Of a stretch of 19,366 nt of DNA, positions 15,470 through 19,366 are shown piece by piece. Position 1 is the stretch's first letter, and every line of letters starts with the position of its first letter. The translations under genes were made by a program, and so were the position numbers. Source of the DNA: Anaerolineaceae bacterium (GTDB lineage Bacteria > Chloroflexota > Anaerolineae > Anaerolineales > Anaerolineaceae); the NCBI GenBank assembly GCA_021107195.1, contig JAIOTF010000440.1, positions 1 to 19,366 on the forward strand. The letters are read 5' to 3'. A model generated the notes under the pieces. That model was not told where the DNA came from. It ran no database searches and was given only the letters and a program-made list of their open reading frames with translations.

Positions 15470-16637
15470 GAGCAGAGACTCATTCAGCCTGATGTGGGTG
15501 GTCATCCCGACGTATTGGGGGAAAACTGATGCGGGAGTTTATGATCACCCTACGCCATTGGGCGGGGAAAGCACGCTCCCGAAATTACTGGACAGTTTGC
15601 TGCAACAGGAGTGTTTGGCAGATTTTTCAGTGCTAATTCTGGTCTCCGCGACCTCGTCAGAGCATGAGGGCGAGGTCACCGCGCTTGTACGTGAATTACT
15701 TACTCGGTATGACAAAAAACTGAACCTGTTCCTGGCGGATGTTGAATCGTCTCGAGCGTTGGACCAGGAATTAACTTCTCATGGTTTGGAGTTAGGCATT
15801 GCATCCATGCGAGGCTATGCGGCCGTACGTAATATGCAATTATTGATCCCGATGATGATGGGGGCAGAAATGATTATTGCGGTGGATGATGATGAAGTTC
15901 TTCCCAGGAACTATCTGAGACAGGCCAGAAAATGGATTGGGAAGATTCATAATGGGCAGCGGGTGACGGGTATCGGCGGACCTTACCTGGATGCTTCTGG
16001 AAATCCTTATATAGCTCAAGCTGAGAAAGTAAGCAATCGTTTGATTGACAAATCTGTTTTTATGAACCAGACGATGCATCAGCTTATGGCGGGTCCCGAT
16101 GAGCTGACCAAAACACCGATGGTTTTTGGGGGCAACATGGTCTTTCATCGGGATCTGTTTACACAGGTTGGGTTTGATCCCGCTATAACGCGTGGCGAGG
16201 ATATTGACTATTTGATCAACGCCCGTATCGCCGGACATTCTTTTTACTTCGATCCCGAATTAACCATTACTCACCTCCCCCCGCGGCATTTTGAATCTCC
16301 TCAATATGCGAAAATGCGGCAGGATGTGATCCGCTTTATTTATGAGCGCGAGAAAATGCGACTGCATCATTTGCCTGCTACCGATTTTGCCCCCTATCCC
16401 GGGTATTTGTTGGGCGATAATTTTGACGCAGTTGCACTTGATGCCCTGCATATTTTTGCCACATCAGAGATGATGGCCAAGTTTGACACACCTAAGGAGA
16501 TCCTTCTTTTTGCACAGGGGCATGCGAGAGAGCTTGCGCCACAGTATAAAATATTTGCAGAGCACTGGCAGAAGGCGGTTGAGGTTTTGGAGTCGCAAGT
16601 AGCGAGGGATGCACTGCGTCAGTTGATAGTAATATAA
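15444..16637 (+). CDS. GT-A-fold glycosyltransferase (GT2-like), specificity unknown
   Basis: A 397-residue protein from ATG 15444; ATG 15492 (381 residues) and TTG 15435 are alternatives. The first beta strand WVVIPTYWG begins at residue 18, so the shorter form would suffice for the fold. AGGAG at 15468-15472 sits too far (19 bases) before the inner ATG. GT-A landmarks are IIAVDDDEVLPRNYLRQA (DDD near 148-150, metal/nucleotide-sugar site), GGNMVFHRDLFTQVGFDP (~229-246), GEDIDYLI (~251-258, likely catalytic-base region) and ITHLPP with His277. An early segment, YDHPTPLGGESTLPKLLDSL, is unusual for ordinary GT2 enzymes. There are no transmembrane helices. It is the last gene of the run and its start overlaps or abuts the GH13 stop. 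It is not like the GT81 or GT78 enzymes that make glucosyl- or mannosyl-glycerate, as far as I can judge; donor and acceptor are unknown. Confidence 0.8.
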   Translation: MKSSGYPNRSRDSFSLMWVVIPTYWGKTDAGVYDHPTPLGGESTLPKLLDSLLQQECLADFSVLILVSATSSEHEGEVTALVRELLTRYDKKLNLFLADVESSRALDQELTSHGLELGIASMRGYAAVRNMQLLIPMMMGAEMIIAVDDDEVLPRNYLRQARKWIGKIHNGQRVTGIGGPYLDASGNPYIAQAEKVSNRLIDKSVFMNQTMHQLMAGPDELTKTPMVFGGNMVFHRDLFTQVGFDPAITRGEDIDYLINARIAGHSFYFDPELTITHLPPRHFESPQYAKMRQDVIRFIYEREKMRLHHLPATDFAPYPGYLLGDNFDAVALDALHIFATSEMMAKFDTPKEILLFAQGHARELAPQYKIFAEHWQKAVEVLESQVARDALRQLIVI

Positions 16638-16903
16638 ATTGTTGTAAGGAGATATACCCTTCGGACCTCTACTCCCGGCAAACTTGTAACTGAAACTGAG
16701 GATCGGCTATTGGGAATTTGGCCCCCATAGTTTTTTGTCTGATAAGCTTCCATTTCCACGAAATACCAGTGATCATGTTGTGTTTGTGGTTTGCCGGCAT
16801 CTTGAAAACGATTGGCTGCCATCTTTTTGGGGGCGGAGAGCAAGATCATATTTAACACAATGCAAAAAGCCGCATTTGACGCAGAGCGGTGTATACTTGC
16901 AAA
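16638..16903. other. Intergenic region between the glycoside locus and recQ
   Basis: This stretch of 266 bases has no convincing gene; frames open on both strands across it do not look like conserved proteins. It holds a probable terminator (16707-16736) and a widely spaced 9-base inverted repeat, CCGGCAAAC (16675-16683) and GTTTGCCGG (16789-16797). A Shine-Dalgarno-like AAGGAG (16646-16651) has no ORF to serve. The recQ promoter lies at its end. Confidence 0.4.
16707..16736 (+). terminator. Probable rho-independent terminator of the glycoside operon
   Basis: CTATTGGG (16707-16714) can pair with CCCCATAG (16723-16730) with one mismatch, and the stem is followed directly by TTTTTT (16731-16736). 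It lies 70 bases after the last glycosyltransferase stop. The stem is modest, so read-through is likely. Confidence 0.45.
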
Positions 16904-16904
16904 A
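16892..16904 (+). promoter_or_regulatory. -10 box placed for a leaderless recQ transcript
   Basis: TATACT (16892-16897) is a near-consensus -10 box, and the recQ ATG at 16904 follows six bases later, just where transcription would begin. No Shine-Dalgarno precedes that ATG. The TTGACG at 16876 is only 10 bases from the -10 and cannot be its normal -35. The arrangement fits leaderless mRNAs. Confidence 0.45.
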
Positions 16905-19060
16905 TGCCTACTCCTGCCTTCATTCTCAAAAACACCTTTGGCTACGATACCTTCCGTCTCTTGCAGCGAGAAGTGATCGAAAATGTACTTGCTGGTCGGG
17001 ATACACTTGCTATCATGCCTACAGGGGGTGGTAAATCACTGTGCTACCAAATTCCCGCTTTAATACTTGATGGTCTGACGGTTGTTGTTTCGCCATTGAT
17101 TGCGCTAATGAAAGATCAGGTTGAGCAATTGCGCGCCAACGGTGTACCGGCGGTTGTTCTCAATAGCTCACTTTCTTCAAGTGAATATCGAAAAAACATG
17201 GACCTGGTGAGAAATGGTGCTGCTAAACTTCTTTATGTTGCTCCCGAAACGCTGCTCACTGGGCGTATCTTTTCGCTTCTTTCTCAGATCAACCTTGCTT
17301 TATTAACAATAGACGAAGCACACTGTATTTCAGAATGGGGGCACGACTTCCGTCCTGAATACCGTCAACTTCTGAACGTGCGCCAGCGGTATCCTGATGC
17401 AACTTGCCTGGCGTTAACCGCTACCGCCACGCCGCGCGTCCGCACTGATATAAAATTCAGTCTGGAATTTTCGCAGTCAAATGAATTTGTTGCCAGCTTC
17501 AACAGAGAAAATTTATTTATTGAAGTTATGCCGAAACATGATGGCATAGGCCAGACCATCCGCTTTTTGGAGGGTTTCAAGGATCAATCCGGCATTATTT
17601 ATTGCTTCTCCCGCCGCCAGGTAGATGAACTTGCTGCATATCTTGCGGTAAAAGGATTCTCTGCCCGTCCTTATCATGCAGGGTTGGAAGATGCTGAGCG
17701 GAAAGCCAACCAGGAAGCATTTATTCGGGACGACACCCAGATCATTGTCGCAACAATCGCCTTTGGGATGGGGATCAACAAGCCCAATGTGCGTTTTGTT
17801 ATTCACTATGATTTACCCAAGAGCATTGAGGGATATTATCAGGAGATTGGCCGCGCCGGGCGCGACGGTTTGCCTGCGCACTGTCTGTTGCTCTATAGCT
17901 ATTCAGATGTAGCTAAATTGCGTTACTTCATTTCCCAAAAAGAAGGTGATGAGCGGCGTGTTGCTTCCCAGCATCTGGATGCTATTGTGCGCTATGCCGA
18001 AGACGAGATCAATTGTCGCCGCAAACCGCTCCTGGCCTATTTTGGCGAGACTTACGCTGTCGAAAATTGTAAAAATTGCGATAACTGTACAACTGCTCCG
18101 GCAGCGTTGACTGACATTACCATTTCGGCGCAGAAATTTCTTTCTTGCGTCAAGCGGACGGGGGAACGATTTGGCGCAGGACACATTACTGCTGTGTTAC
18201 GCGGCTCAAAGAATAAGAGAGTGCTGCGTTTTGGACACGACAGGTTGTCTACGTATGGCATTGGAGAAGAACTCACACAAAAGCAGTGGATGCATCTTTC
18301 CAGACAATTGGTACAGATGGGCTACCTGCATCAGAATGGTGAATACCGCACGCTGAGTCTGACGGAAAAAGCGTTGGAAGCACTCCGTAATCGCACATTG
18401 ATTATGGGACAGATCATGGAGGGAGAGTCTCATTCTGGCAGGGTTGGCAAACGTCAGGTTGAAATGGCATATAATCATGGTTTATTTGCGCTGCTTCGTG
18501 AGAAGCGCAAAAGCCTTGCTGACGTTGTCAACGTGCCTCCATATGTGATCTTTCCGGACAGAACGTTGATTGAGATGAGCGCGTATTATCCGCAATCCTC
18601 TGATAGCCTGCTTAAAATAAGTGGTGTAGGGCAGGTGAAGCTTAATCGATATGGTGAAGTATTCTTGGACGTGATCAAAGCTTACTGTGAAGAAAAAGGT
18701 TTTCAGGAAAAGCATAAGGAATCCCGCCGTGAGAAAGGCGATTCGAAGCGGCGTTATATGATCGTCGGCGAAATGTACAATGCCGGGGAGAGTATCCAAA
18801 ACCTGAAGGAACGATATCAAGTTGGAACAGGTACGATCGTTTCTCATCTGACGAGATTTGCTGCAGCAGGGAATTCGCTGCGAAATGGTGATGATTTACA
18901 GCCGCTGATCTCTATTTCCGCTGACCAGCAGAAAGCTGCCGTACAGGCGTTTGAAGAGCTCGGCACGGATTATCTTAAGCCGGTTTTTGAAAAGTTGAAT
19001 GCTGAGATCTGCTACGATGATTTGAAAATCATCCGATTGATTGCATTGAGCCAACAGTAA
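16904..19060 (+). CDS. recQ: ATP-dependent DNA helicase RecQ
   Basis: A 718-residue 3'-5' DNA helicase of recombination and replication-fork repair. The helicase core has Walker A MPTGGGKS (residues 38-45), DEAH (137-140), the aromatic-rich loop EWGHDFRPEY and motif VI GRAGRDGLPA. The RQC region carries four zinc-binding cysteines (INCRRK.. and CKNCDNC), followed by a winged helix with LRGSKNKRV..HDRLSTYGIG. An HRDC domain follows (LFALLREKRKSLADVVNVPPYVIF..). A C-terminal helix-turn-helix extension (RRYMIVGEMYNAGESIQNL.., ~615-660) is absent from E. coli RecQ but common in other bacterial RecQ proteins. ATG 16904 is chosen over an in-frame GTG at 16889, because the latter lies upstream of the -10 box and the protein aligns from the ATG. 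It appears to be an independent transcription unit unrelated to the sugar locus. Confidence 0.96.
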   Translation: MPTPAFILKNTFGYDTFRLLQREVIENVLAGRDTLAIMPTGGGKSLCYQIPALILDGLTVVVSPLIALMKDQVEQLRANGVPAVVLNSSLSSSEYRKNMDLVRNGAAKLLYVAPETLLTGRIFSLLSQINLALLTIDEAHCISEWGHDFRPEYRQLLNVRQRYPDATCLALTATATPRVRTDIKFSLEFSQSNEFVASFNRENLFIEVMPKHDGIGQTIRFLEGFKDQSGIIYCFSRRQVDELAAYLAVKGFSARPYHAGLEDAERKANQEAFIRDDTQIIVATIAFGMGINKPNVRFVIHYDLPKSIEGYYQEIGRAGRDGLPAHCLLLYSYSDVAKLRYFISQKEGDERRVASQHLDAIVRYAEDEINCRRKPLLAYFGETYAVENCKNCDNCTTAPAALTDITISAQKFLSCVKRTGERFGAGHITAVLRGSKNKRVLRFGHDRLSTYGIGEELTQKQWMHLSRQLVQMGYLHQNGEYRTLSLTEKALEALRNRTLIMGQIMEGESHSGRVGKRQVEMAYNHGLFALLREKRKSLADVVNVPPYVIFPDRTLIEMSAYYPQSSDSLLKISGVGQVKLNRYGEVFLDVIKAYCEEKGFQEKHKESRREKGDSKRRYMIVGEMYNAGESIQNLKERYQVGTGTIVSHLTRFAAAGNSLRNGDDLQPLISISADQQKAAVQAFEELGTDYLKPVFEKLNAEICYDDLKIIRLIALSQQ

Positions 19061-19187
19061 TAGCCATTCTCATGCATTCTGTAACTGGGAGTTTTATTTC
19101 AGTTGCAGTTCCTAAAAATTTTGGCATTCAGATAAGACGCAGTTACCTGAAGCTGCCTTCCTGTTCAAATCTACTTTTCTATGTTGA

Positions 19188-19366
19188 TCAGGATAAAACC
19201 ATTTCTTTTATGGATTCCAAAAGGTTCTTGCCGAAAGGAGTGATTTGGATCGTGGATAGTTCCTGGTATTGCTCACCGAGAGACTTGTGTGGTTGATATT
19301 CAGCTTGTAAGATACCAAAATCAAGTTGGGGGTTGACCACCGTCCATTTCATCATACTTCGCAAAA
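19188..19366 (-). CDS. Unrecognised ORF entering from the right edge (C-terminal part or short gene)
   Basis: On the minus strand a frame is open from the window edge to a TGA at 19190-19188. It gives about 58 residues containing MMKWTVVNPQLDFG and ending GKNLLESIKEMVLS. Composition is protein-like, with no stop over 179 bases, but I recognise no family. It may be the 3' end of a gene lying outside, convergent with recQ, or a short ORF starting at one of the two ATG codons near 19355. The rest of 19061-19187 shows no gene, only a loose 7-base inverted repeat (GTAACTG at 19081, CAGTTAC at 19140). Confidence 0.35.
   Translation of the reverse strand, partial: LRSMMKWTVVNPQLDFGILQAEYQPHKSLGEQYQELSTIQITPFGKNLLESIKEMVLS

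Noticed and set aside
16619..16858. 79-codon minus-strand frame between the operon and recQ
   Set aside because: It covers the terminator and the end of the GT gene, lacks a ribosome binding site and resembles no protein family I know. It is described as intergenic instead.
16876..16881. TTGACG as the -35 element for recQ
   Set aside because: It is only 10 bases from the TATACT box, far from the normal 16-18.
19072..19296. 74-codon plus-strand frame after recQ
   Set aside because: No ribosome binding site, an unlikely composition, and overlap with a more protein-like minus-strand frame.

Overview
The window carries a sugar-transport and glycoside-metabolism locus, followed by a recQ gene. 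The organism is probably a member of Chloroflexota, class Anaerolineae. This is inferred from the solute-binding lipoprotein, whose Cys anchor is followed by a low-complexity Val/Glu linker of the kind common in that group, and from the general style of the proteins and moderate G+C. No rRNA or marker gene fixes the taxonomy.

Left edge (1-1100, minus strand): the N-terminal part of a ROK-family regulator runs off the left edge. It is preceded by a good promoter and an AT-rich palindrome. Next come a stretch with short, possibly degraded ORFs (398-685) and a small multi-pass membrane protein (693-1100).

Central locus (1256-16637, plus strand): a LacI-family regulator has its own promoter overlaid by two CAAAACGTTTTG-type operators. 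It is followed by a complete CUT1-type ABC importer: binding lipoprotein, two permeases and a MalK-like ATPase. A strong hairpin separates the binding protein from the permeases. A 184-nt intergenic stretch with several inverted repeats then leads into six tightly packed genes: GH38 alpha-mannosidase, GT4 glycosyltransferase, GH130 mannoside phosphorylase/hydrolase, a second GT4 enzyme, a GH13_18 phosphorylase close to E. coli YcjM (glucosylglycerate phosphorylase), and a GT-A glycosyltransferase of unknown specificity. Most neighbours overlap or are separated by only a few bases, so they are likely translationally coupled. A modest terminator follows at about 16707-16736.

Right part (16890-19366): a full-length RecQ helicase with RQC, HRDC and a C-terminal helix-turn-helix domain appears to start from a leaderless promoter. 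After it, a short reading frame on the minus strand enters from the right edge.

Working hypothesis (inference): the LacI regulator senses a mannose- and/or glucose-containing glycoside imported by the ABC system. GH38, GH130 and the GH13_18 phosphorylase dismantle it to mannose, mannose-1-P, glucose-1-P and glycerate, or similar products. The interleaved glycosyltransferases suggest that the same cluster also makes such a compound. A mannosyl/glucosylglycerate-type compatible solute is the most attractive candidate.
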